A stretch of 36,603 nt of DNA. Source: Deltaproteobacteria bacterium. Its GTDB lineage: Bacteria; Desulfobacterota; GWC2-55-46. A program made the translations under genes and the position numbers. Positions 22,058-29,811 of this stretch are shown piece after piece; within the stretch, counting starts at the first letter, position 1; every line of letters begins with the position of its first letter. Location: positions 1 through 36,603 of the forward strand of contig JACRCC010000101.1 of the NCBI GenBank assembly GCA_016234405.1, read 5' to 3'. The notes under the pieces were generated by a model. That model was not told where the DNA came from, made no database searches, and saw only the letters and a program-made list of their open reading frames with translations.

Positions 22058-22167
22058 ATCGCCTCCGTGAGGGTAATTTCCCATATAGGGGTAATTCCCT
22101 CTTCCTACTGGAATGGAGCGCAACCGAGTTGAATTTTCTAAACGTTATTATTACAATAAAATAGGGG

Positions 22168-22926
22168 TTATGGCAAGAAAAAAATGGGGTTTCGCGCCTT
22201 TTGTCCGTGACGCACCTCGAAATGCAGATGCGGGTTGGACGCATTACCCGTGGAGCCAACCGTGCCGATAACATCTCCCCGCGACACCTTATCCCCGTCT
22301 TTTACATGGTTAGTTTTGTTATGGGCGTAGGCGGTATAAAAATCATCTTTGTGTTTAATGATGATGAGATTGCCGTATCCGCGCATCTTGGAATTGGAAT
22401 AGACCACGCGGCCATCGTCAGCCGCTTTTATCGGCGCGCCTTCATCCGCACGGATGTCTATACCGTCGTGTTTTGTGCCGCTTCTCATGCCGAATTGTGA
22501 CTCGATTTCCCCTTGAACGGGCCAGATAAACCGCCATTTTTCGATTACTAATTTTTCATCCGCGTCTTTTTCCATCGAGGCGGCTTGTTTGCCGTTGTTG
22601 TCGCGATTGTTTTTATGATTGGCGGCCGGAGGCGGCGTTACCTTGTCGTGAGAAGAAGTTGGTAATCCCCCCGAAGGAGGGACATACGGCTTGACCTTGC
22701 GAACGCGCGTAACGCCGGGGATAAAAACCTTCGCGCCTGTTTTCATTTGGGAGGGGTCTTTGATGCCGTTTAACTCAGCCACCTCCTGCGGGTCAACCTC
22801 GTAAGTCTTGCATATCCGCCAGAAGGTCTCTCCCTTGCCTACGGTATGGAAAACCCCCTTGGCTACAAAACAGCCCGGTAGAATGAAGGACGCCAAAATT
22901 GAGATGAAAAGAAGTTTTAGTTTCAT
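22168..22926 (-). CDS. nlpD: NlpD-like lipoprotein: LysM plus LytM/M23 peptidase
   Basis: A 252-residue lipoprotein. The signal MKLKLLFISILASFILPGC has its lipobox Cys at residue 19. A LysM domain follows (HTVGKGETFWRICKTYEVDP to VFIPG, about 27-72), then a Pro/Asn/Lys-rich linker and a C-terminal LytM/M23 domain from about residue 135. Zinc and catalytic residues look complete: KHDGIDIRA, YAHN and NPHLHFEVR. E. coli NlpD has a degenerate LytM site and only activates an amidase; this copy may cleave peptidoglycan itself. The open frame starts at 22974, but that start lies inside a hairpin, so I use ATG 22926, which begins the signal peptide. It is between pcm and rpoS; as in E. coli, an rpoS promoter inside this gene is possible. 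Confidence 0.85.
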   Translation of the reverse strand: MKLKLLFISILASFILPGCFVAKGVFHTVGKGETFWRICKTYEVDPQEVAELNGIKDPSQMKTGAKVFIPGVTRVRKVKPYVPPSGGLPTSSHDKVTPPPAANHKNNRDNNGKQAASMEKDADEKLVIEKWRFIWPVQGEIESQFGMRSGTKHDGIDIRADEGAPIKAADDGRVVYSNSKMRGYGNLIIIKHKDDFYTAYAHNKTNHVKDGDKVSRGDVIGTVGSTGNASNPHLHFEVRHGQKARNPIFFLP

Positions 22927-22942
22927 CGCGGCGTTTGCTACA

Positions 22943-23009
22943 CGGTTATCGGTTATCGGTAAAATGAAAAACACCTTAACCGATAACTGATAACAGATAA
23001 CGGATTACC
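22943..23009. repeat. GGTTATCGGTTATC repeat and inverted copy
   Basis: GTTATCGGTTATCGGT (22945-22960) is nearly complementary to ACCGATAACTGATAAC (22979-22994), and more GATAAC units follow to 23009. It fills the gap between pcm and nlpD. A short relative, GGTTATCGGTTATCCGTTAA, is at 9914-9933 between fur and feoB. Confidence 0.55.
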
Positions 23010-23011
23010 GA

Positions 23012-23674
23012 TTATTCCTCCCAGCCGTGCCTGCCTATGAGCTTAACAAACCTGCATCCGCATAGGCGCTCTTTTAAAACGCCTGTCTCCTTTTTGGTTA
23101 TCCTAATAAGTTCTTGATTTTCGCCGCCTCCGACGGGCATCACTAATCTTCCGCCGGTCTTCAGTTGGTCAATCAAGGGCTGCGGCGCGTCCGGCGCGCC
23201 CGCTGATACGATTATGGCGTCAAAGGGCGCTTCTTCGGGCAGCCCAACGGTTCCGTCACCCATCCTTATAATCACGTTAGGGCAAAACAGCTCATCGAGC
23301 GTTCTTCGAGCGCGAGCGGCAAGCGTTGAGAGCCGCTCAATCGAGAAGACCTTGTCCGCAAGGAGCGACAGCAGAGCGGTCTGATAGCCCGACCCTGCTC
23401 CGACCTCAAGGCATTTTTCCGCGCCCGTTAGTTTCAGGGATTCGAGCATGAGCGCCACGATGTAGGGCTGCGAGATGGTCTGCTTCTCGCCTATTGGCAG
23501 GGCAACGTCCGCATAAGCCTGACCGATGAACCCCGTGTCCACAAAAAGGTGCCTTGGAACCCTGCCCATGGCGTCGAGCACCGCCGGGTCTTTTATGCCG
23601 CGAGCCAACAGATGTTCTTCAACCATCTTTTTCCGCGAACGCGCATAGACGTCTTTGGAAAGGACGAACGCCAT
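23012..23674 (-). CDS. pcm: Protein-L-isoaspartate O-methyltransferase
   Basis: A 220-residue cytoplasmic repair enzyme that methylates isoaspartyl residues in aged proteins so that they can return to normal aspartate. SAM motif I is [14 protein letters not shown] (about 82-95). Other family marks are [29 protein letters not shown] (the TISQP segment), and a C-terminal [12 protein letters not shown]. The ATG at 23674 follows the surE stop TAG with no gap, so the two are translationally linked. It is part of the surE-pcm-nlpD-rpoS unit linked to stationary-phase survival. Confidence 0.95.
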   Translation of the reverse strand: MAFVLSKDVYARSRKKMVEEHLLARGIKDPAVLDAMGRVPRHLFVDTGFIGQAYADVALPIGEKQTISQPYIVALMLESLKLTGAEKCLEVGAGSGYQTALLSLLADKVFSIERLSTLAARARRTLDELFCPNVIIRMGDGTVGLPEEAPFDAIIVSAGAPDAPQPLIDQLKTGGRLVMPVGGGENQELIRITKKETGVLKERLCGCRFVKLIGRHGWEE

Positions 23675-24436
23675 CTATTTCAACCTCCAGCGGCGCATCT
23701 CCTGCATGGACGAATAATTCGTGAGGTCGAGGTGGAGCGGGGTGATGGAAATTTGCCCCTTGCTTATGGCGTAAAAATCCGTGTCCGTGCCCCCTTCCCA
23801 TCGCAGCATGTCCCCGCCTATCCAGTAATATTTCTTTCCGCGCGGGTCGAGTTTTTCCACGACCGTGTCGCTGAAGTGGCGCTTGCCCTGCTTGGTTATC
23901 CTGACGCCTTTTATAACCTTGACGCCCGGTATGTTTACGTTAAGGAAGGTGTCCTTCGGAAGTCCCTTTTTAAGTATGATGCGCGCAATCTTCGCGCTGA
24001 ACGCGGCGGCAGCGGCAAAGTCGAAGTCGCCCGGCGCAACGAGCGAAACGGCGATAGACGGTATGTTCATTAGCGTCCCTTCCATTGCCGCGGAGACGGT
24101 CCCCGAGTACGTGATATCCTCGCCGAGATTGCCGCCCTTATTGACGCCTGATACGATGAGGTCGGGTCTGACTGGCAGGAGTTTGTTTACCGCGATGCTT
24201 ATGCAATCAGTCGGGGTGCCGTCAACCGCATACATCCGTGCGGCTATCTCTTCCACGCGCAAGGGTCTGTGCAGCGTCAGAGAATGTCCCGCGGCGCTGC
24301 GCTCCCTGTCCGGCGCCACCACGTAGACGACCCCTACGCGCCTCAATGCCGAGGCGATTTTCTTGATGCCCTCTGAGCGTATGCCGTCGTCGTTGGAGAT
24401 GAGGATGACCTTGTTTTTTTCGGCGGGTTTTTTCAT
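23675..24436 (-). CDS. surE: 5'/3'-nucleotidase SurE
   Basis: A 253-residue SurE phosphatase that removes phosphate from nucleoside monophosphates and helps stationary-phase survival. Motifs: ILISNDDGIRSEGI with the metal-binding Asp pair (about 10-24), APDRERSAAGHSLTL, and DLIVSGVNKGGNLGEDITYS followed by GTVSAAMEG. I begin at ATG 24436 (MKKPAEKNK) since the longer frame to 24526 would precede the apparent promoter. There is no Shine-Dalgarno sequence, and the promoter would leave a leader of only about 6 bases. It heads the cluster with pcm, nlpD and rpoS and is divergent from glgB. Confidence 0.94.
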   Translation of the reverse strand: MKKPAEKNKVILISNDDGIRSEGIKKIASALRRVGVVYVVAPDRERSAAGHSLTLHRPLRVEEIAARMYAVDGTPTDCISIAVNKLLPVRPDLIVSGVNKGGNLGEDITYSGTVSAAMEGTLMNIPSIAVSLVAPGDFDFAAAAAFSAKIARIILKKGLPKDTFLNVNIPGVKVIKGVRITKQGKRHFSDTVVEKLDPRGKKYYWIGGDMLRWEGGTDTDFYAISKGQISITPLHLDLTNYSSMQEMRRWRLK

Positions 24437-24448
24437 GGGGTAATTTAA

Positions 24449-24477
24449 AATATAGACTAATGCCGCCGCAAGTTCAA
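24449..24477 (-). promoter_or_regulatory. Putative surE promoter
   Basis: On the minus strand TTGAAC (24477-24472), 17 bases, TATATT (24454-24449). Expected transcription start is near 24442, about 6 bases before the surE ATG. Confidence 0.5.
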
Positions 24478-24488
24478 CACAATTCGTC

Positions 24489-24516
24489 TTGAAAAACCGC
24501 TTGATTAGGATAGAAT
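24489..24516 (+). promoter_or_regulatory. Putative glgB promoter
   Basis: TTGAAA (24489-24494), 16 bases, TAGAAT (24511-24516). Transcription would start near 24523, which excludes the in-frame ATG at 24515 as the start codon and supports ATG 24539 with its AAGGAG site. Confidence 0.55.
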
Positions 24517-24538
24517 GAAGGTTCATAAGGAGTCACCG

Positions 24539-26488
24539 ATGAGGCCAAAAGAGACCGGCAACGCAATATCCGGGGCAACCTCCAAAGGGGGAAACTCCCC
24601 CCTCACTGACCACGACGTATATTTTTTCAAGGAAGGAACTCACTGCAAGCTCTACGGCAAGTTCGGCTCTCACCTGACGGAAGTTGAGGGCGTTGCAGGC
24701 GCGCGCTTCGCGGTCTGGGCGCCCAACGCCAATACGGTCTCGGTCGTCGGGGACTTCAACGACTGGGATACCAAGTCGCATCCCCTCAAGGTGCGCGACG
24801 ATTGGTCGGGCATCTGGGAAGGTTTTATCCCGGGCATTAAAGAGGGCGAGATTTACAAATACCACGTCGAGTCGCGCTATAACGGATACAAGGTTAACAA
24901 ATGCGACCCCTTCGCCTTCCACCATGAAACGCCGCCCAAGACCGGGTCAAAGGTCTGGACGCTCGATTACGAATGGAAAGACCGGGAGTGGATGGAGACC
25001 AGAAAAAAACACAACTCCCTCAATGCCCCAATATCCATCTACGAGGCGCACATAGGGTCGTGGCGCAGGGTCCCCGAAGACGGAAACCGGCCGCTCAACT
25101 ATAGAGAAATGGCGCACTGGCTCGGCGATTACGTGAAGGACATGGGTTTTACGCACGTCGAGTTCCTCCCCCTCACCGAATATCCCTTTTACGGGTCATG
25201 GGGCTATCAGGTCACGGGGTATTTCGCGCCCACGAGCAGGTTCGGCGCACCTCAAGATTTTATGTATTTAGTGGACCACCTGCACCAAAACAACATAGGC
25301 GTCATACTCGATTGGGTGCCCTCTCACTTCCCCACGGACGAGCACGGACTCGGGTACTTCGACGGCACGCATCTATTCGAACACGCTGACACCCAAAAGG
25401 GCTTCCACCCGGACTGGGGCAGCTATATCTTCAACTACGGCAGAAACGAAGTGCGGTCATTTCTCATAAGCAGCGCGCTTTACTGGCTCGACAAATACCA
25501 CATAGACGGCATCAGGGTGGACGCGGTCGCGTCCATGCTCTATCTCGATTACTCAAGGAAAGAAGGCGAATGGATACCGAATGAATTCGGCGGCAGGGAA
25601 AACATCGAGGCCATAAACTTCATCAAGAAGTTCAACGAGGCCGTCTACGCCGAGTTCCCGGACGCGCAGACGTTCGCCGAGGAATCCACGGCGTGGCCAA
25701 TGGTCTCAAAGCCGACATACGTCGGAGGGCTTGGCTTCGGCATGAAGTGGAACATGGGCTGGATGCACGACACGCTTAAGTATTTTTCCAAAGACTCGCT
25801 CTACAGAAAATTTTGCCACAACCAATTGACGTTCAGCATCTGGTATGCGTTTTTCGAGAACTTCGTCCTGCCCCTGTCCCACGACGAGGTTACGCACGGC
25901 AAGGGGTCGCTGCTGGGCAAGATGCCCGGGGACGAGTGGCAAAGATTCGCCAACCTGCGCCTCCTCTATGGATACATGTTCGCACACCCCGGCAAAAAAC
26001 TTCTTTTTATGGGGTGCGAATTCGGACAGGTCAGAGAGTGGGGGCACGAGGAGAGCCTCGAGTGGCACGTCCTCGATTTCAGTTTTCACAAGGGGGTGCA
26101 ACTCTGGGTCAAGGACTTGAACCGTCTCTACAGAAATGAACCCGCGCTCTATGAGCTTGATTTTGAAAATGAAGGTTTCGAGTGGGTGGACTTTCACGAT
26201 TGGGAACACTCGGTGGTGAGTTTCATCAGGAAAGGACGCGACACCAAAGACATAATCCTTGCGGTCTGCAACCTCACGCCCGTTTTGCGCGAGCGCTACC
26301 GCGTGGGAGTTCCGGCCGGCGGCTGGTGGCAAGAGGTTTTAAACAGCGACGGAGTAGAATACGGCGGCAGCGGCAAGGGTAATTCCGGCGGAGTGAACGC
26401 CCAAGACCTGCCATCCCACAAACGCCCTCATTCGCTCAACGTAACGCTCCCGCCGCTGGGGATCGTGGTGTTCAAGAGGAAGGGGTAG
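24539..26488 (+). CDS. glgB: 1,4-alpha-glucan branching enzyme
   Basis: A 649-residue GH13 glycogen branching enzyme that cuts alpha-1,4 glucan and rejoins the piece as an alpha-1,6 branch. An N-terminal CBM48 module ([20 protein letters not shown], about 50-150) precedes the TIM barrel. Catalytic residues are the Asp of [18 protein letters not shown], the Glu of TFAEESTAW and the Asp of [13 protein letters not shown]. The C-terminal all-beta domain ends with [24 protein letters not shown] lies 6 bases before ATG 24539. The N-terminus is the short form without the extra N1 module of E. coli GlgB. No other glycogen gene is adjacent, so the other enzymes must be elsewhere. Confidence 0.95.
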   Translation: MRPKETGNAISGATSKGGNSPLTDHDVYFFKEGTHCKLYGKFGSHLTEVEGVAGARFAVWAPNANTVSVVGDFNDWDTKSHPLKVRDDWSGIWEGFIPGIKEGEIYKYHVESRYNGYKVNKCDPFAFHHETPPKTGSKVWTLDYEWKDREWMETRKKHNSLNAPISIYEAHIGSWRRVPEDGNRPLNYREMAHWLGDYVKDMGFTHVEFLPLTEYPFYGSWGYQVTGYFAPTSRFGAPQDFMYLVDHLHQNNIGVILDWVPSHFPTDEHGLGYFDGTHLFEHADTQKGFHPDWGSYIFNYGRNEVRSFLISSALYWLDKYHIDGIRVDAVASMLYLDYSRKEGEWIPNEFGGRENIEAINFIKKFNEAVYAEFPDAQTFAEESTAWPMVSKPTYVGGLGFGMKWNMGWMHDTLKYFSKDSLYRKFCHNQLTFSIWYAFFENFVLPLSHDEVTHGKGSLLGKMPGDEWQRFANLRLLYGYMFAHPGKKLLFMGCEFGQVREWGHEESLEWHVLDFSFHKGVQLWVKDLNRLYRNEPALYELDFENEGFEWVDFHDWEHSVVSFIRKGRDTKDIILAVCNLTPVLRERYRVGVPAGGWWQEVLNSDGVEYGGSGKGNSGGVNAQDLPSHKRPHSLNVTLPPLGIVVFKRKG

Positions 26489-26549
26489 GGAATGTAGCAA
26501 GAAAAACCCTACTGAACTGTGTAGAATTGAAAAGCGCTGGTCATTCCGC

Positions 26550-27614
26550 CTATCTAGCGATTAGTAAAACTTCCTCCGTACGATTTGCACTCAGGACATA
26601 TTTATAAGTTTTTCTATCGAATTCTTCAACCTTAGCTTTGTATTTTTTTAATAAGGTGATTAACTCTTCAATAGACGGGATCCCATCAGATCTGTAAGAA
26701 ACCACTAAAACGCTATTCTTAAATTTCTCAAAAAGTCTATCAAAAGCGGCGTGGATGTTTTTCTTATCAGTCCAGACAGACCCCTCACCTTTTAATCGTC
26801 TATTTATCGTATCGTAATCAATCAATTCATTCCAACTCGAATAATTTACGATACCCTCTAAAAAGTGATAGAAACCAAAATAATCCACTCCCGCGCCTTT
26901 TTTAGAGATGTAAGGTGTATCAATATACACCAAGTCAAAGTTTCCTTTCACGTCAAAAATGTCAAGATTTAAAGCCATATTTTTTTGGCCATTAGAAAAC
27001 ACTGATCGGTTTGCTTCCATAACAAATTTTTTAAAATGAGCCTCAAAAGTCTTGTCCCATGTGGCCTTGTTCCCAAAATTTCTTTTTACATCAGCAAAAC
27101 GTATATAAAGATTTTTTCTATGGAAGAGATTGAATGGTCTTTTAATTATGCAGGATTGAAAAAGTGCAAAGTAAGCGATTGCTTTTTTATACGGATCATC
27201 AATATGGCCAATATTTGTTACTACCGTGTCAATCCAATGGTTTTCCTCGTCCGTAAAATAAAAATTTTTAAAAGTGTCGTAAGCAAAGGTTGGATATTTT
27301 ATTTTTTCATGTTTTTTTAGTATAAAAACAACATCTTTGTCGGTCAATTTTATACTATTATTTTCTATAAGAGCACATCCTACAAACCAATTAAATTTTA
27401 ACGTATCGTTATAGGTGACCATCTTTCCTTTCTGCTTCAACATATAGCCAACGCTTCCGGTGCCCCCAAATGCGTCAAGCACGGTAGAGAACTGAAGGTG
27501 TTTTATCGCATCCCAAATCCAATCTACAATTTTCAACTTACTCCCCTGGAATCTCGTAGCAGGGAATACTGGAGCATCATCTATGAAGGTCAGTTGACGC
27601 TGAGTCTGTCTCAT
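26550..27614 (-). CDS. D12-class DNA adenine-N6 methyltransferase, orphan
   Basis: A 354-residue DNA adenine methyltransferase. Motif order fits the alpha/D12 class: TRFQGSK (20-26), SAM motif I DAFGGTGS (47-54), then catalytic motif IV as IDTPY (231-235). The usual motif IV is DPPY; DTPY is an uncommon form. A target-recognition stretch lies between about 80 and 225. The gene is visibly AT-rich against its neighbours and its codons differ (many AAA, TTT, ATA), which suggests recent transfer. No restriction enzyme, helicase or specificity gene is next to it, so it is either solitary or the survivor of a restriction-modification pair. Recognition sequence is unknown. ATG 27614 has no clear ribosome site. 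The fragmentary frames just upstream (27624-27795) mark a disturbed border. Confidence 0.85.
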   Translation of the reverse strand: MRQTQRQLTFIDDAPVFPATRFQGSKLKIVDWIWDAIKHLQFSTVLDAFGGTGSVGYMLKQKGKMVTYNDTLKFNWFVGCALIENNSIKLTDKDVVFILKKHEKIKYPTFAYDTFKNFYFTDEENHWIDTVVTNIGHIDDPYKKAIAYFALFQSCIIKRPFNLFHRKNLYIRFADVKRNFGNKATWDKTFEAHFKKFVMEANRSVFSNGQKNMALNLDIFDVKGNFDLVYIDTPYISKKGAGVDYFGFYHFLEGIVNYSSWNELIDYDTINRRLKGEGSVWTDKKNIHAAFDRLFEKFKNSVLVVSYRSDGIPSIEELITLLKKYKAKVEEFDRKTYKYVLSANRTEEVLLIAR

Positions 27615-27794
27615 TTGTTCAGATTACCTAAGTTTTTTGTATTCTTCATATTCAGAAAGGTTCCTGTAGGGCGGTTTTCTTAAATCGACACTTTTCACGA
27701 GGGGCAGCCTCAGCAAAGAAGCAACATTCCGGCCCCATTCTCCGGGACGTTTAACGGGGTTGAATACGTCGTCGAGAGCCTTGACAGCGAGACC

Positions 27795-28064
27795 ATGACC
27801 GTCTGGATAGGACTACCTAAACTCCTGCCCAAGCGTTTTGATTTTTTTACAAAAAAAATGCCGCAGTTTGGAAACATCGAGATAGAAACCGAGGTCAACG
27901 CCCTTGTAAGGCTCGGCGCCGTTTACGTTGACATCAGCGGAAACACCAACTGGGTTGCCGCGAATTTTCCGTTTGACGTGAAGATTGACAAGAGGGCGGC
28001 GGAAGACGTCGCGGCGCATCTCATAAAACTGCGCGACCTTTGCTCAAACTGGGTTGTCGGTTAA
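27795..28064 (+). CDS. Hypothetical protein, probably 5'-truncated
   Basis: Eighty-nine residues from ATG 27795. I do not recognise the family. The same frame stays open upstream to 27684 with protein-like, host-like codons (PAPFSGTFNGVEYVVESLDS), but has no ATG, GTG or TTG there, and the ATG itself has no ribosome site. The C-terminal part has alternating hydrophobic strands (ALVRLGAVYVDISG) and a final helix (RAAEDVAAHLIKLRDLC). Codon choice is GC-rich, unlike the methyltransferase island that abuts it near 27690-27710. The simplest reading is a gene whose 5' end was lost when the island arrived. Confidence 0.5.
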   Translation: MTVWIGLPKLLPKRFDFFTKKMPQFGNIEIETEVNALVRLGAVYVDISGNTNWVAANFPFDVKIDKRAAEDVAAHLIKLRDLCSNWVVG

Positions 28065-28081
28065 TCAGCTTAATGGAATTA

Positions 28082-28252
28082 TGCAGGATGGGTGAAGCCC
28101 ATTCGCTAAGTTTATCCTGAAGAGTTGCGAACGGGATCAGGGTAAACTCCGCGCACCCATCAAAACATTATCGTTCCCACGCTCCGGCGTGGGAACGCAG
28201 TGTTGAGTCTGTTGCCCGCGTCGCCGCGAGGCGCGCGCTTGACCCAACCTAC
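28082..28252. repeat. Composite repeat with GTAGG(A/T)TGGGT-like ends, long copy
   Basis: Starts GCAGGATGGGTGAAGCCCAT and ends GACCCAACCTAC, whose complement GTAGGTTGGGTC mirrors the start. The short copy is at 29701-29792. The long copy has extra palindromes inside: TTTATCCTGA/TCAGGGTAAA (28111-28146) and CGTTCCCACGC/GCGTGGGAACG (28172-28197). The latter has perfect 11-base arms and is the best copy of the family at 754-778. So this is a repeat with other repeats inserted into it. Confidence 0.7.
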
Positions 28253-28264
28253 AGCCCTAAGCTA

Positions 28265-28349
28265 CAAATATTTTTTGAACCACGCTGCGGCGAGTTTCGC
28301 GGTCTCTTCAAGCGCGCCGGGTTCCTCGAATAGGCGCGGCGGCGCCGGG
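28265..28349 (-). pseudogene. Copied 3' fragment of the dienelactone-hydrolase-like gene
   Basis: About 85 bases match the 3' end of the hydrolase gene at 28995-29079 with a handful of differences and one extra base. Read on the minus strand they encode a PGALEETAKLAAAWFKKYL-like end and then stop at TAG. Upstream of the match the frame does not continue. It follows directly after the composite repeat and a scrap of the TAGCTCAGG repeat, so it looks like a recombination relic. Confidence 0.75.
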
Positions 28350-28387
28350 GAGGGAATGGAGGGAGGGACATATTTTCTGATCCTCTG

Positions 28388-28522
28388 TCAAATGACCAGA
28401 TAATCCTTCAAACTTATAATTCTTATTCCTCCATGCTTCCCCAATTTAGGCATCTCCTTATTGCCGGTAACTATGGCATCGGCTTTTCCGGCTGCAGGTT
28501 CAAAATCACCTGCTTTCAGCAA
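28388..28522 (-). pseudogene. Remnant of a PIN-domain toxin (C-terminal piece)
   Basis: A 44-codon frame ends at TGA 28390-28388. It reads AGKADAIVTGNKEMPKLGKH, then GGIRIISLKDYLV, which matches the C-terminal signature of COG1569-type PIN toxins (AD-IVTGDK-L-L, G-I-I-T-EFL). The N-terminal half with the first active-site Asp is missing; upstream the frame meets a stop near 28540. Its start overlaps the end of the DUF2442 gene in another frame. A TTG could start it, but a 44-residue PIN protein would be inactive, so I call it a relic. Confidence 0.6.
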
Positions 28523-28736
28523 ACAGCAGTTCAGGGTCTAAATCCGCTCCGTTATCCCATTCTATGGTATCGAAGCAGACATGGACTGTATTGAAAAGCC
28601 TCTCGTCCTTCAACTCCCTAAAAATGCCGTTCTCAAGATAAGGTTTTGCATCAAATAGTTTTTCTGTGCCGTCTTCAAAGGTAATGGCAAGCTTGAAATC
28701 CGATAAAGGGCGTACGTTTTTTACACCGATATACAT
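28506..28736 (-). CDS. DUF2442-family protein
   Basis: A 76-residue protein of the DUF2442 type. Motifs: FKLAITFEDGTEKLFDAKPY, then GIFRELKDERLFNTVHV and the final TIEWDNGADLDPELLF, which is the family's W-x-N-G-x-D-x-x-P-E-x-L signature. GGAGG sits 7 bases before ATG 28736; a longer frame to 28769 has no such site. DUF2442 genes often pair with DUF4160 genes in toxin-antitoxin-like operons; no DUF4160 gene is here. Its 3' end runs into a PIN-toxin remnant. Biological role is unproven. Confidence 0.75.
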   Translation of the reverse strand: MYIGVKNVRPLSDFKLAITFEDGTEKLFDAKPYLENGIFRELKDERLFNTVHVCFDTIEWDNGADLDPELLFAESR

Positions 28737-28982
28737 ACCAGCGCCTCCACGCTTAAAGGTTATCAGCACAATGCTTTAGTTGTCAAGAATTTCGATGCCC
28801 CCAAAATCCTAATGGATTAGAATGGCTCAGGAACGCTCTGCCCTAACCTTCCCACGGCCTGCCCTCGCGTTGCGGTGAGCCGGAGTCGCGATCGAAGCGC
28901 GCACGGGAAGCGCCTGCCTGCTGCAGACAGGCGGCAATCTCGTATTTAAGGGGGGGGCAACGTGGAAACGATAAAATCAAGT

Positions 28983-29675
28983 TTACAAAGGCGTCAAATA
29001 TTTTTTGAACCACGCTGCGGCGAGTTTCGCGGCCTCTTCAAGCGCGCCGGGTTCTTCAAATAGGTGCGTGGCGCCGGGCACTATAACGAGTTCTTTTTCG
29101 GCGCGCAGGAGATTATAGGCGCGCCTGTTAAGCTCTATCACAACGTCGTCCCTTCCGCCCACGATGAGCAGCGTTGGAGCAGTTACCTTGGGCAGATACC
29201 GCTCGGCCAAGTCGGGTCTGCCTCCCCTTGAGACAATCGCGCCTATCGCGTCTCCCGCGGAGACCGACGCCTGCAGGGCGGCTGCCGCGCCGGTGGACGC
29301 GCCGAAATACCCAATCTTCAGCTTTTTAGTCCTGTCGTCTTCCATGAGAAAGTCCGTTGCGGTCTTGAGCCTTGCCGTAAGAAGATTTATGTCGAAGCGC
29401 GTCTCGTAGTCAATGTCTTCATCCCGTGTAAGTAGATCAATGAGGAGCGTGGCAAGTCCGGCTTTTTTCAAAACGTCCGCCACGTAGTTATTCCTCGGGC
29501 TGTGGCGCGAACTTCCGCTGCCGTGGGCAAATAACACAATGCCCTTTGCGCCGGCAGGGACGCATAGAGCCCCTTCAAGCCTGACCGTCGCGGAGGGGAT
29601 GACCCTCCCTGCCCCTGCCATTATTGAAGCGGCCTCGATGAAGACAATATCTTCAGTTGCGCTTACGAGTCTCAT
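28983..29675 (-). CDS. Dienelactone-hydrolase-like alpha/beta hydrolase
   Basis: A 230-residue alpha/beta hydrolase of the dienelactone-hydrolase/DeoC-associated type. The oxyanion turn is LFAHGSGSSRHSPRN; the nucleophile elbow is GYFGASTGAAAAL, with Ser in GASTG; the acid is in VGGRDDVV; the catalytic His is in GATHLFEEPGAL. All three are present, so the enzyme should be active on an ester or lactone. The start ATG 29675 lacks a clear ribosome site; an ATG 18 codons later is possible. Such genes often accompany phosphoribosyltransferases, but none is adjacent. The 3' end of this gene has been copied to 28265-28349. Confidence 0.82.
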   Translation of the reverse strand: MRLVSATEDIVFIEAASIMAGAGRVIPSATVRLEGALCVPAGAKGIVLFAHGSGSSRHSPRNNYVADVLKKAGLATLLIDLLTRDEDIDYETRFDINLLTARLKTATDFLMEDDRTKKLKIGYFGASTGAAAALQASVSAGDAIGAIVSRGGRPDLAERYLPKVTAPTLLIVGGRDDVVIELNRRAYNLLRAEKELVIVPGATHLFEEPGALEEAAKLAAAWFKKYLTPL

Positions 29676-29700
29676 AACCGTACCGTTTTCTTACAAGGCC

Positions 29701-29792
29701 GTAGGATGGGTGAAGCCCATTCGCAACGCTTCCACGTAAACTCCGCGCACCCATCAAAAATTGTTGGGTCCGCTGCGCTTGACCCAACCTAC
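29701..29792. repeat. Composite repeat with GTAGGATGGGT/ACCCAACCTAC ends, short copy
   Basis: Ninety-two bases starting GTAGGATGGGTGAAGCCCAT and ending GACCCAACCTAC. The ends are inverted with one mismatch. Inside are TTGGGTC/GACCCAA (29764-29787) and the shared block GTAAACTCCGCGCACCCATC. It lacks the extra palindromes of the copy at 28082-28252. It lies between the hydrolase gene and wrbA. Confidence 0.75.
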
Positions 29793-29811
29793 AACTTTTG
29801 TCAAACCCGCG

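Noticed and set aside
22058-22123. A TTG-initiated extension of rpoS (MRSIPVGR...).
   Set aside because: No ribosome site; ATG 22057 has GGAGG. The extension cannot be excluded fully.
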